Positions 52,638 to 62,900 of a stretch of DNA of 64,000 nucleotides are shown piece by piece. The DNA lies in the NCBI RefSeq assembly GCF_014651895.1, contig NZ_BMXT01000004.1:62001-126000 (forward strand), given 5' to 3'. The translations under genes and the position numbers were made by a program. Source of the stretch: Rhodanobacter panaciterrae (GTDB lineage Bacteria > Pseudomonadota > Gammaproteobacteria > Xanthomonadales > Rhodanobacteraceae). How positions within the stretch are numbered: position 1 is the first letter of the stretch; each line of letters starts with the position of its first letter. Below the pieces are notes generated by a model. That model saw only the letters and a program-made list of their open reading frames with translations, had not been told where the DNA came from and made no database searches.

Positions 52638-55001
52638 TCAGTTCCGGATCGGAGTATCGGTGGTGGCAGGTGCGACGCTGCCGGCGGATGCAGGATGATC
52701 GCCGCCGCCGAACAGGTTTTGCACACCTTGCCAGAAGCAGCCTTCGGTATCGCTCGACAAGGTGCCGGCGACGACCGGGAACTGGCGAGCGCCTTCGCAC
52801 TGCGACTCGGTGCGCTTGCCGTCGCTCGGATTGATCCAGGCCATCTCCAGTCCGTCGCCCGGTGCGGCGGACAACGGCTGGGTGGGCAGCTTGGCGAACA
52901 GGTCGCGCCAGGCACGCAGCGCGCCGGTGGCGCCGAACAGGCCGGTCGACTTGTTGTCGTCACGACCCATCCAGAACACCGCCAGATGCTCGCCCGTGAA
53001 GCCAGCGAACCAGCTGTCGCGGGTGTCGTTGCTGGTACCGGTCTTGCCGGCGGCATGCAGCCATGACAGCCCGGAATTGCCGATCGAGCTGGCGGTGCCG
53101 TACAGCGCCACCTGCTGCATCGCCCAGGTGGTCAGGCGCACGGCGTCCTGGTATTCGCCATTGCCACCTTGCACCTGATAGCGCTTGATGGTGCGGCCGT
53201 TGCCGTCGACCACGCCGCGCACGGCGACCAGCGGCAAGGCATGACCGTCGGCGGCGATGTATTGATACAGCTGTGCCAGCTGCAGCGGCGCCAGGTCGAT
53301 CGCGCCGATCAGCAGCGACGGACTCGGATTGACGTCGGTGAGGCCGAACGATTCCAGGAACGACTTGATCCGCGGCAAGCCCACTTCGAGACCGAGATGG
53401 ATGGTGGCGAGGTTCCACGACTTCGCCAGCGCATCGACCATCGGCATCTGGCCGTGGCTCTGGTTGTCGTCGTTCTGCGGCGTCCACATGCTGCCGTTCG
53501 GCTGGCGCATGTTGATCGGGCTGTCGTCGAGCAGGCTGGACAGGTTCCAGCGCTCGGGCTGGGTCAACGCCACCAGATAGACGAATGGCTTGATCGTCGA
53601 GCCGATCGGCCGGCGCGCATCGAGCGCGCGATTGAAGCCCTGGTCGCCGGGAATCTTGCTGCCGACTACGGCCAGCACGCTGCCGGTCTGCGCGTTGGTC
53701 ACCACCGCTGCCGCCTGCAGCGGATCGGCGCGCTTGCCGAGACTCTTCATGGTCTCGGCGATTGCCTGCTCGGTGTACAGCTGCGCGGCCGGATCGAGTG
53801 TGGTGAATACCGACAGATTGCCCTGGCTCAGCGTCTCGTCGTCGAAGTCGGCGGTGATCTGGGTGCGCACCAGCTGCATGAAGGCGGGGAAGCGGTTGTG
53901 CGGCAACTGGCCGTTACTGACGATATCCAGCGGCGCGGCCTGCGCCGCGTTGAGCTGCGCCGCGCTGAGCAGGCCGGTGCTGGCGAACTCCTGCAACACC
54001 AGGTTGCGTCGAGTCAGCGCGCGCTCCGGCGAACGGCGTGGATCGTAATAGCTCGGTCCCTTCACCATGCCGACCAGCAGCGCGATCTCCTGCGGGCGAA
54101 GATCTTCCAGCCGGCGTCCGAAGTAGAACTCGGACGCCGCCGCAAAACCGTGCACCGCCTGGCCGCCCTGCTGGCCAAGGAAAACGTCATTGACGTAGGC
54201 CTCGAGAATCCGCCCCTTGTCGTAATGCGCCTCCAGCAGCAGCGACATCAGCGCTTCGTTGATCTTGCGCGTGAAGTTCTGGTCGCGACTGAGGAACAGG
54301 TTGCGCACCAGCTGCTGGGTCAGCGTGGAACCGCCCTGCACGGTATGCCCGGCACGCAGGTTGGCAAACGCGGCACGCATGATCGCGCTGAAGTCGATGC
54401 CGATGTGATGCTTGAAATCGCGGTCCTCGACCGCCTGCAGACCGTTCAGCAGCAGCGGTGGCACGTCGGCCAGATGCACGAAGCGGCGCTCTTCCTGGCT
54501 GGCGCCGTACAGTGTGGCGATGCGCGCCGGATCCAGATGCGCAAGCGCCAGCTTCTTGTCGCTGGCGGCATCCTGCACCGACTGTACGGTGCCCTTGCCG
54601 AGAGTTACGCGAATGCGCTTCGGCAACTCGCCGCCATCAGGGCCGGCGTAGCCGCGCGAGGTGATCGTGTAGCGCGAGCCCTGCTTCACCCAGCTGCCGG
54701 CGACCTGGCCGTGGCCGTCGTTGCTGTAACCGGCGAAGGTCAGTTCCAGCTCCAGCGCGGCCGGGGTCATCGGCATGTCGGCGGCCAGCGGCAGCGGGCG
54801 CGCGTAGACCCGGGTCGGCACGGCGAACACCAGATCGTTGAAGCGATCCTGCACGCGCTTGTTCAGCACCAGCGTGTACGGCAGCACGAAGCCGAACAAC
54901 AGGCCCATGCCGATCCAGAACGGGATGCGCAGCCACGGCCAGCAGCGGCGCGCGAGCGAACAAAGGCGATTCAAAAAGTCCAACGCGGGGGAATCCGGCA
55001 A
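52638..55001 (-). CDS. mrcB: Penicillin-binding protein 1B
   Basis: A 787-residue class A PBP. A single membrane helix (IPFWIGMGLLFGFVLPYTLV) is followed by a UB2H domain, the transglycosylase (GLQAVEDRDFKHHIGID and GGSTLTQQLVRNLFLSRD) and the transpeptidase. The transpeptidase motifs are RRPIGSTIKPFVY with the serine, SWN, and AAGKTGTSNDTRDSWFAGF. It polymerises and crosslinks peptidoglycan. The apparent start is TTG 55001, with no good SD. The product precedes its cotranscribed lipoprotein. Confidence 0.95.
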   Translation of the reverse strand: MPDSPALDFLNRLCSLARRCWPWLRIPFWIGMGLLFGFVLPYTLVLNKRVQDRFNDLVFAVPTRVYARPLPLAADMPMTPAALELELTFAGYSNDGHGQVAGSWVKQGSRYTITSRGYAGPDGGELPKRIRVTLGKGTVQSVQDAASDKKLALAHLDPARIATLYGASQEERRFVHLADVPPLLLNGLQAVEDRDFKHHIGIDFSAIMRAAFANLRAGHTVQGGSTLTQQLVRNLFLSRDQNFTRKINEALMSLLLEAHYDKGRILEAYVNDVFLGQQGGQAVHGFAAASEFYFGRRLEDLRPQEIALLVGMVKGPSYYDPRRSPERALTRRNLVLQEFASTGLLSAAQLNAAQAAPLDIVSNGQLPHNRFPAFMQLVRTQITADFDDETLSQGNLSVFTTLDPAAQLYTEQAIAETMKSLGKRADPLQAAAVVTNAQTGSVLAVVGSKIPGDQGFNRALDARRPIGSTIKPFVYLVALTQPERWNLSSLLDDSPINMRQPNGSMWTPQNDDNQSHGQMPMVDALAKSWNLATIHLGLEVGLPRIKSFLESFGLTDVNPSPSLLIGAIDLAPLQLAQLYQYIAADGHALPLVAVRGVVDGNGRTIKRYQVQGGNGEYQDAVRLTTWAMQQVALYGTASSIGNSGLSWLHAAGKTGTSNDTRDSWFAGFTGEHLAVFWMGRDDNKSTGLFGATGALRAWRDLFAKLPTQPLSAAPGDGLEMAWINPSDGKRTESQCEGARQFPVVAGTLSSDTEGCFWQGVQNLFGGGDHPASAGSVAPATTDTPIRN

Positions 55002-55095
55002 TCAAGTGGTTCGATCATAGGGCCTGCTACCCGGCGGGCATATGAACGCGGCGGCCGGTTTGGTGGCGAATTGCAGGCAATGTGGCGGGTTGCGG

Positions 55096-55935
55096 CTACG
55101 GCGGCGAGACCCACATCGAAGCTTCCGGCCGGAATGGCCGTGGGCGAATCCCGAGTAGCCGCTGCAATTCGTCGTTGTCGGCGATCAGGTCGCTGTCCAG
55201 CCGGCTCAACGGCCCGCGCAACGGTGGCAGCGCGTGCTGACCCAGCCGCAGCAGCCACGTCGGCAGCGGCAGCGGCACGGTGGCCTGCGGCAGGCTACGG
55301 CGCACGCGCGCAAACATCTCGCCAGCCGGCAGACGCTCGCCGCCGCCGATCGGCAGAATCCGGCCGGATGTCGCCGGGCAATCCAGCACCGCCATGACAA
55401 TCTGCGCAACATCGTCCGCGTGCACCGGCTGGCGCAGGCCGCGGCCGGCGGGTAACGGGAACAGGCGCATGCGCAGTGCACGGCGGGCGATCGGGGTCAG
55501 GCTCTTGTCGAGTCCGGCGCCGTAAACCAGGGTCGGCCGCAGTACCGTCCAGGCACAACCGTGGCGGGCACACGCCGCGGCGAGCGCGGTTTCGCCGTCG
55601 CGCAACTGGCGCGAAATCTCGCGTTCGGCCGGCACGCTGGAGTCGTGTTTGGTCTCGGCACTCATCGAACTGGTGGCGATCACCCGTGGCGCGTCGGTCA
55701 AACGGGTCTGCGCCAGCCAGTCGGCCAACTCCTGCAAGGGACCGAAACTGATGATCGCCGACAATGGCGGCAAGGCCGGTACGTCGGCGGGCAGCGCGCC
55801 CTGCAGCCAGCTCACTCCGGCCTGCGCCGGCCGCGGATACCGGCTCAATGCCAACACCGGCTCGCCACTGGCCAACAGGCGTGGCAACAGGAAGTGGCCG
55901 ATCTGGCTGCTGCCGCCAAACACCAGTACCGTCAT
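55096..55935 (-). CDS. NAD-dependent epimerase/dehydratase-like protein (SDR)
   Basis: A 279-residue Rossmann protein. MTVLVFGGSSQIGHFLLPRL holds a nucleotide loop of the form GGSSQIG, a slight variant of GxxGxxG. VIATSSMSAETKHDSSVPAE takes the place of the usual Ser of the triad, while the YxxxK motif cannot be clearly found. LRPTLVYGAGLDKSLTPIA and RQPVHADDVAQIVMAVL are typical of extended SDRs. The substrate is unknown. It starts seven bases after the TPR gene stop. Confidence 0.78.
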   Translation of the reverse strand: MTVLVFGGSSQIGHFLLPRLLASGEPVLALSRYPRPAQAGVSWLQGALPADVPALPPLSAIISFGPLQELADWLAQTRLTDAPRVIATSSMSAETKHDSSVPAEREISRQLRDGETALAAACARHGCAWTVLRPTLVYGAGLDKSLTPIARRALRMRLFPLPAGRGLRQPVHADDVAQIVMAVLDCPATSGRILPIGGGERLPAGEMFARVRRSLPQATVPLPLPTWLLRLGQHALPPLRGPLSRLDSDLIADNDELQRLLGIRPRPFRPEASMWVSPP

Positions 55936-55942
55936 GCAGCGC

Positions 55943-57634
55943 TCACCGGTTGCCCTGCAGGCGCGCGGTCAGATCGAGGACGCGCGGATGATTCGGTGCC
56001 AGCTTGCGGGCGTGCTCCAGCGACTGGCCGGCGTCGATCTGGTCACCACGCGCGAGCTGCTGCTCGGCCTGATCGAGCCAGGCGCTGGCCAGCCGATCGC
56101 TCAACGCACTCTGCGCCGCATCGCCCGGCGCCAGCTCGGCCAGGTTCGCCAGCATGTCGTCGGCCTGCTTCAGTTTGCCGGCGGCGAGTGCCTGGTTGAA
56201 CTGCTGCTCGACCTGGCCAGGCAAGGCCTGCAGACCATGCATGGCTGCGTCGTTGTTGCCGTCGATCGCCAGCGCGCTGCGATACAGGTCGTACGCGCTG
56301 TCGCCGGGCGGCATCATGATGTCGCCGTTCTTCGTGGCCGCCTGCGCGCGCTGCACCAGTCGCGCCACCGCCGCGCTCTGCTGCGGCGACAGCGCCGCCG
56401 GTGCGGGTGGTGCTTCGCTGTCGTCTGCCGCCGCAGCCGTCGCCGGCTGTGATGTCGCACTGCCCAGACGTGCACGTGCGGCGGCAAGATCGGCCGACTT
56501 CGGCGCCAACTCCGTCGCCTGATCGAGCAGCTTCGTCGCCTGTGCGGCGTCGCCGGCATCGATCGCGGCATTCGCCTGCACCGTCATCGCCTGCGCCACC
56601 TTGCCAAGGCCGGCCCTGGCCTGCGCATTGTCCGGATCGAGCTTGAGTGCAGCCTGGAAATAAGCCAGCGCGGTGTCGTCACCTGTGCCGCCGATGCGAC
56701 CGGCGCGCAAGGCATCCTGACCCTGCTTGAGGGTCGCATCCAGTGCGCTGTTGTCCTGCTTGCGGGTCTGCGCCTGCAGCGCACGCAGCGCCGGCAGCGC
56801 ACCGTTGTTCGGCTGCAACGCGGCGAGTTGTTCGATGCTGGCGTTGGCCGCGTCGGTGTCCTTCGCATCGAGTGCCTTGCGCGCCTGCACTGCCAGTGCG
56901 TAACCGACCTGATCGAGTCCGTGTGCCGCCACCGCATTGCCGGGATCGCTGCGCAACACGCGCTGGTACAGCGCACCGGCACCATCGGCGCCATCCAGCT
57001 TGCCGGCGGCCAATGCCTGCTGGGCCTGGTCGACCAGGTCCACCGTCTGCACCTGCGACGCGTGGGCGCTGCTGATCGCATGATCCAACCGATCGATATC
57101 GCTGCCGCCGCCGAGCAGTTCACGGGCAATCGCTGCCTGCTGGGTGGCCTGATCGAGATGACCGGCCTGCAGCGCGGCGTCGGCCTGCGCCAGTTCGGCC
57201 TGACCCACCTGGCGCAAGCCATCGTGTGCGCGCTCGTTGTCCGGCTCCAGCGCGATCGCGGCCTGGAACAGTTCGCGCGCACTGGTACCGTCCTGGCCGT
57301 CCAGACGGCCATCCTGCAAGGCCTGCTGTGCCTGCGTCAGCACCGTGTTGAGGTCGGTACGCGGCAGCATGTCGCGCAAGCGGTTCTGGTTAAGCCAGAG
57401 TGCACCAACCACCGCGATTACCAGCAACAGCAACAGCGGAACCAGCCAGTTGCGCCGACGGCTTCGGCGCGTCGGCACGGCCGTCCTCCCATGCGGACGG
57501 CGCGGCTCGACCGACACTTGCGGCAGACCGTCGGTGGATGACGCGCGCGGCGCATCCAGACGATCGAGATCCCCCAGGGTGGGCTCGGTGCGCGTGGGTG
57601 GATGTGCGTCGTGCTGGTCTCGGCGTCCGCTCAT
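55943..57634 (-). CDS. Membrane-anchored TPR protein with four-fold repeat
   Basis: A 563-residue protein. An N-terminal cytoplasmic tail rich in Arg (about 1-60) precedes one membrane helix (WLVPLLLLLVIAVVGALWLN). The rest is periplasmic TPR-like. A unit of about 100 residues recurs four times with the pattern AL-x-G-rldG-x-dg followed by A-x-x-LDPDN-x-x-A-x-x-GL. Examples are GRLDGQDGTSARELFQAAI and GRIGGTGDDTALAYFQAAL. Function unknown, perhaps a scaffold. It starts 86 bp after the relA stop and is probably in one operon with the SDR gene. Confidence 0.75.
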   Translation of the reverse strand: MSGRRDQHDAHPPTRTEPTLGDLDRLDAPRASSTDGLPQVSVEPRRPHGRTAVPTRRSRRRNWLVPLLLLLVIAVVGALWLNQNRLRDMLPRTDLNTVLTQAQQALQDGRLDGQDGTSARELFQAAIALEPDNERAHDGLRQVGQAELAQADAALQAGHLDQATQQAAIARELLGGGSDIDRLDHAISSAHASQVQTVDLVDQAQQALAAGKLDGADGAGALYQRVLRSDPGNAVAAHGLDQVGYALAVQARKALDAKDTDAANASIEQLAALQPNNGALPALRALQAQTRKQDNSALDATLKQGQDALRAGRIGGTGDDTALAYFQAALKLDPDNAQARAGLGKVAQAMTVQANAAIDAGDAAQATKLLDQATELAPKSADLAAARARLGSATSQPATAAAADDSEAPPAPAALSPQQSAAVARLVQRAQAATKNGDIMMPPGDSAYDLYRSALAIDGNNDAAMHGLQALPGQVEQQFNQALAAGKLKQADDMLANLAELAPGDAAQSALSDRLASAWLDQAEQQLARGDQIDAGQSLEHARKLAPNHPRVLDLTARLQGNR

Positions 57635-57720
57635 GATCCGTGGCTGTGCAGGTTGTCGCTGCAGCTTAACATCGGGCCACTAGCCGCTATCCCGCCAACG
57701 CGCGGGCATTGCGGGGGCAT

Positions 57721-59865
57721 TCAGCCGACGCCGACCCGGCGTACGTCGATCACATTCGGCAATGCCAGCAGTTTGCCGAGCAGGGTCGACAGTTGTTCGA
57801 AATCGCGCACGCGCAGGGTGAAGCGCATCTCCACTTCGCCGGTATGTGCGAACAGCCGGCTGGAGGAGGCGATGATGTGCGTGCCGGCGTTGCTGACGAC
57901 GCTGGTGACGTCCTTCTGCAAGCCCTTGCGATCGTAGCCACGCAGTTCGATGTCGACCTCGTAAGCCTGGCTGGCGGCGCTGCCCCAGTTCACCTCGATC
58001 ACTCGATCCGGATCGCGCCGCGCCAACCGCGCCAGGCTGCCGCAATCGGCGCGATGCACCGACACGCCGCGACCCTTGGTGATGAAGCCGCGCACGGAGT
58101 CGCCGGGCAGCGGCTGGCAACAGCGTGCCAACGTGGTCAGCAGGTTGCCGATGCCCTCGATGCTGAGTGCGCTGCGATCGAGCGTGACCGGTCGTGCCGT
58201 CACCGGCGGCGGCGGTGCCGGCGGTTGCGCAGCTTCCTGCACCACGCGGGCGATCTGGCCGGGCGTGATCTCGCCCAGCGCCAGCGCGATCAGCAACTCG
58301 TCGTGGGTCTGCAGGTGGAAATGCGCGGGCAGCTTGCTCACGTCCGCGCCCGACAGCGCCAACCGCTTCAGTTCGCGCTCGAACATGCTGCGGCCAACCG
58401 CAAGATTCGCGTCGTGCGCGATCCGGCGGAACCACGCGCGCACCTTGTCTTTCGCCCGCGAGGTGGTGAGGTAACCGTGGTGCGGCGAAAGCCAGTCGCG
58501 ACTGGGCTCGCCGATCTTGGTGGTGAGGATTTCCACCCGATCGCCACTTTGCGGCTGGAACGTCAGCGGCACGATGCGGCCGTTGACCTTGGCGCCGCGG
58601 CAACGATGGCCGACCTCGGTATGCACCAAGTAGGCAAAATCCAGCACGGTCGAACCACGCGCCAGATCGAACACCTCGCCCTTGGGCGTCAGCAGGTAGA
58701 CGCGATCTTCCAGCAGTTCGGTATGCAGCTCGGCGGCCAGCGCACTGTCGTCGCCGCGCGGCTCCAGCAGCTTGCGCATCCAGGCGATCTTCGCCTCGAA
58801 TTCGGCATCGCTGCTGCCGCCTTCCTTGTAACGCCAGTGCGCAGCCACACCCAGTTCGTTCGCGCGATGCATCTCGTGGGTGCGGATCTGCACTTCGAGC
58901 GTCTTGCCTTCCGGTCCCAGCACGGCGGTATGCAATGACTGGTAGCCGTTCGCCTTGGGCCGCGCGATGTAGTCGTCGAATTCGCCCGGCAGATGCGGCC
59001 AACGCGCATGTACCACGCCCAGCGCGGCGTAGCAGTCGGTGATGTTGTCGACCAGCACGCGCACCGCGCGGATGTCGTACATGTCGGAGAAGTCCAGCGA
59101 CTTGCGCTGCATCTTCTTCCAGATCGAATAGATGTGCTTGGGCCGCCCGGCCAGCTCGGCATGGATGCCGGCGGCGGCGAGCGAGCGCTGCAATTCGTCC
59201 AGCGACTCGCGGATGAAACTCTCGCGGTCGCTGCGCCGCTCGTCGAGCAGCTTGGCGATGCGGCGGTAGGTGTCCAGCTGCAGGAAGCGGAACGCCAGAT
59301 CCTCCAGCTCCCATTTCAACTGCCAGATGCCGAGCCGGTTCGCCAGCGGTGCATGGATGTCGCGGGTCAGCCGTGCCAGCGCTGCCGCCTGCTCTGCCGG
59401 CAGCGACGCCGCCGCACGCATCCGCGCCAGCTGTCGCGCCAGCAGCACGAACACCACACGCAAATCGCGCACGATCGCCAGCAGCAGGCGACGCAAACCT
59501 TCGGCCGCGCCCTCCGGCGCTCGCTGCGCATGCAGTGCCCACACTTGCTCGGCCGCCTGCTGGCCGCCGACCAGCCGCTGCAGTTCCGCCGGCAGCTTCG
59601 CGGCGTGGGTCTTCCACAATGCTGGGGCGATCCGCGCCAGCTCGAACCACAAGGCCGCCGCCTGGGTCTGCGCATCGCAACCGAGCATGCCGAGCAGATC
59701 CAGCACGTCGGCGCATTCGGCCTCGGGAACGGGATGCGCCGCGCAGGCCTGCAACGCCTCGGCCAGCACCGGCGGCAACGTGCCGGCGCGATCGCGCCAG
59801 GGCTGCAGGCTGGTGGATGTGACGGGCGGAGCCATGCGAAGGAATGTCCGGTTACGGACGTCCAT
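57721..59865 (-). CDS. relA: GTP pyrophosphokinase RelA
   Basis: A 714-residue long RSH protein. The HD hydrolase region lacks the HDxxED metal motif, so it is probably inactive. The synthetase domain has RPKHIYSIWKKMQRKSLDFS and the acidic EFDDYIARPKANGYQSLHT, whose EFDD is the RelA-type form (SpoT and Rel have RxKD). The TGS domain (VFDLARGSTVLDFAYLVHTE) and ACT domain follow. It makes (p)ppGpp on stalled ribosomes. ATG 59865 and ATG 59835 are both possible. No spoT is in the window. Confidence 0.94.
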   Translation of the reverse strand: MDVRNRTFLRMAPPVTSTSLQPWRDRAGTLPPVLAEALQACAAHPVPEAECADVLDLLGMLGCDAQTQAAALWFELARIAPALWKTHAAKLPAELQRLVGGQQAAEQVWALHAQRAPEGAAEGLRRLLLAIVRDLRVVFVLLARQLARMRAAASLPAEQAAALARLTRDIHAPLANRLGIWQLKWELEDLAFRFLQLDTYRRIAKLLDERRSDRESFIRESLDELQRSLAAAGIHAELAGRPKHIYSIWKKMQRKSLDFSDMYDIRAVRVLVDNITDCYAALGVVHARWPHLPGEFDDYIARPKANGYQSLHTAVLGPEGKTLEVQIRTHEMHRANELGVAAHWRYKEGGSSDAEFEAKIAWMRKLLEPRGDDSALAAELHTELLEDRVYLLTPKGEVFDLARGSTVLDFAYLVHTEVGHRCRGAKVNGRIVPLTFQPQSGDRVEILTTKIGEPSRDWLSPHHGYLTTSRAKDKVRAWFRRIAHDANLAVGRSMFERELKRLALSGADVSKLPAHFHLQTHDELLIALALGEITPGQIARVVQEAAQPPAPPPPVTARPVTLDRSALSIEGIGNLLTTLARCCQPLPGDSVRGFITKGRGVSVHRADCGSLARLARRDPDRVIEVNWGSAASQAYEVDIELRGYDRKGLQKDVTSVVSNAGTHIIASSSRLFAHTGEVEMRFTLRVRDFEQLSTLLGKLLALPNVIDVRRVGVG

Positions 59866-59926
59866 AGTAGCCGCAGTGCCTGCGTTTTCCTCAGTAATTC
59901 GCCTAGTGCCCGCCGCAGACTTCCAC

Positions 59927-62900
59927 TCAGCCCAGCGCCGCCAACGCCTTCACCAGCCGCTTCGCCGAGACCGGTTCGGCGGTCTTCAGTTCCTGCGCGA
60001 ACAGCGACACGCGCCATTCCTCGATCAGCCAGCGCAGCTCGGACAAGTCCTTCGCATCGGCGCCGGCGGCGCGGTGCTGCAGGTATGCGCGCCAGTACGG
60101 CATCACCTGCAGCATGCGCTGCTGATCCTTCGCCGGATCCTGGCGCAGACGCTCGCCGCGCAGGCGCATCGCCTTGAGGTAACGCGGGTAATGCGCCAGC
60201 CGCGCCGCCGGCAGCTCGCGCAGGAAGCCTGGCGTCAGCAAGGCGTCGAACTGTTCGCGCAGGTCGTCATAGCTGGCGCGCGCGAAGCCCAGCAAGGGTG
60301 GCTGCAGCCACGGCTTCAGTTCAGCCTGCGCCTCGATGATCGGCTCGGCCAGCTTCAGCCGTTCGACGCCGGCACCGAACAGCTCGCGCGAAAACTGGGT
60401 GCGCAGCTTCTCGAACGCACCAGCCGTGCGCACATCCAGCTCATGCTGTTCGAGCAGATCGCCGAAGCCACCTTCGAGCAGGTCCTCGCGCAAGCCGTCA
60501 ACGCCGCCCAGCGGCGCGTATTTCAACGCCAGTGCATTGCCGATCGGCAGGCGCCGACGCGCCTGTTTCGCATCGCTGGCCAGCGCGTTGCGCAGCAGCC
60601 GCACCACGCCCTGCCGGTGCGCCGCGCGCGCCTCGTCGCTGCGCTCGAACACGCGCAACGCCACCGTCTCGCCCAGATCGACCAGCGCCGGGAACGCCAT
60701 CAGGCCGCCGTCGGAACGCACCTGCGCGGGAATCTCCTCGAAATCCCAGCTGGCGACGTTCTCGCGAGTCAGCTCGATGTCGGTCTTGCGCGAGAACGCT
60801 TCGCGCGCCTGACCCTCCCATTGCCCGCGCAGCGCGGCGAGGTCGCGGCCGCTGGACAGCGTTTTGCCGCCCTCGTCATGAAGCCGGTATCGCATACGAA
60901 AATGCGGCGGCAGCTCGACAGCGGAAAATTCCGCCGCGGCGATATCGGCACCGGTGGCGCGCTTGAGGAACGTCGCCAGAGTTTTCGCGAGTGGTTCGTC
61001 GCGCGGCGACTCGGCCTCAACGAACGCGCGTGCGAAATCCGGCGCCGGCACGAAGTTGCGCCGCAGCGCCTTGGGCAGACCACGGATCAGCTCGGCCACC
61101 TTTTCGCCCAGCAGGCCGGGCACCAGCCATTCGCAACGCGCGGGCGGCAGCGCGTTCAACATCGCCAGCGGCAGATGCAGAGTGACGCCATCCGCTTCGT
61201 CGCCCGGCATGAAACGGTATTCGAGCTTGTACCTTTGCGGCGGGATTTCGAGCGCAGCAGGAAACGCCTTCGCATCCAGTCCGGCACCACCGACCATCAC
61301 ATCGTCCAGCGACCAGCGCAACGCCGCCTGATCCGCCGGGCGCGCCTTGCGATACCACGCATCCAGTGCGCGGCTGCTGGCGATCTCTTCGGGCAGCTTG
61401 CCCTCGAAGAACGCAACCAGATCGTCTTCGTGACGGATCAGTCCTTCGCGACGCTGCTTCGCCTCGATGCCGAGCGCATCTTCCAGCACGCGTTGGTTCG
61501 CGCGCACGAAATCGGCTCTGCTGTCGATGTCGCCACGGACCAGTGCCTCGCGCAGGAAGATCGCGTGCGCCAGCGTCGGGTCCTGCTGCTGGAACGTCAC
61601 CGGACGTTTCTCCACCAGCACCAGACCGAACAAGCTGACCTGCTCGTACGCCACCACGCAGCCGCGCTTCTTCGACCAATGGGCTTCGCGGCAACTCATG
61701 CGCAACAGATGCGCCGCCTGCTGCTCGATCCACTGCGGCTCGACTCGCGCATTCATCATGCCCCACACGCGACCGCCCACATCGAGAATCTGCGCGGAGA
61801 AGATCCAGTTCGGTGGCACCTTGGACAGTACCGAGCCGGGAAATACGTGGAACTTGCGCTCGCGCGTGCTCTGGTAGACGCCCTTCTCATCCTTGCGGCC
61901 GACCTGGGTCGGCAGGCCGGCCAGGAGGCTGCGGTGGACGGATTCGTACAGATGCTCGGCGGCATCGCCGTCCTGGCTCCCTCCCCTGCTCGCAGGGGAG
62001 GGTTGGGGAGGGGTTCGCTTTTGACTTTGCGCGACAGAGCGAAAAGCTTCACCCCCTCCCGACCTCCCCCTGCGCGCAGGGAGAGGAGCAGAGCCCGCAT
62101 TCCGCGCTTCGTCTTGAGTGGAAGTCGATCCATCCAGCTTCCAGCCCAGCTCCTGCACCACCAGCAACAACTGCCGATGCAATTCGCGCCACTCGCGCAT
62201 GCGCATGAAGCTGAGGAAATGCCGCGAACACCAGTCGCGCAGCTTCGACTGGGTCAGTTCCTCATGCGCGTCGTGATAGGCGCGCCACAGGTTCAGCACG
62301 CCGACGAAATCGGATTTCGGATCGGTGAACACCGCATGCGCGGCGTCGGCCTGCTGGCGTGCATCCGACGGGCGCTCGCGTGGATCCTGGATGCTGAGAA
62401 ACGACACGATGGTGAGCAGTTCGCGCAACGAATGCAGTTTCTCGCCCTCGACCAGCATGCGCGCCAGCTGCACGTCGATCGGCAGCTTCGCCAGCGTGCG
62501 GCCGATCGCGGTGAGCTTGCGTGCATCGTCGATCGCCGAAATCTCGGCGAGCCGACGGTAGCCGTCGGCCACCACGCGCGGGTCCGGCGCCTCCAGGAAC
62601 GGGAACGCCTCCACGTCGCCCAGCTGCAACGCCAGCATGCGCAGGATCACGTTGGCCAGCGACGAGCGCAACAATTCCGGATCGGTGAACGCGGCACGGC
62701 TGGCGAAGTCGGCTTCGTCGTAGAGGCGATAGCAGATACCGGGGCCGACACGCCCGCAACGGCCCTTGCGCTGGTCGGCGGCGGCCTGGGAAATCGGCTC
62801 CACATGCAACCGCTCGAGCTGGCTGCGCTGGCTGTAACGCTTCACCCGCGCCGTGCCAGTGTCGATCACGTAGCGGATGCGCGGCACGGTCAGCGACGTC

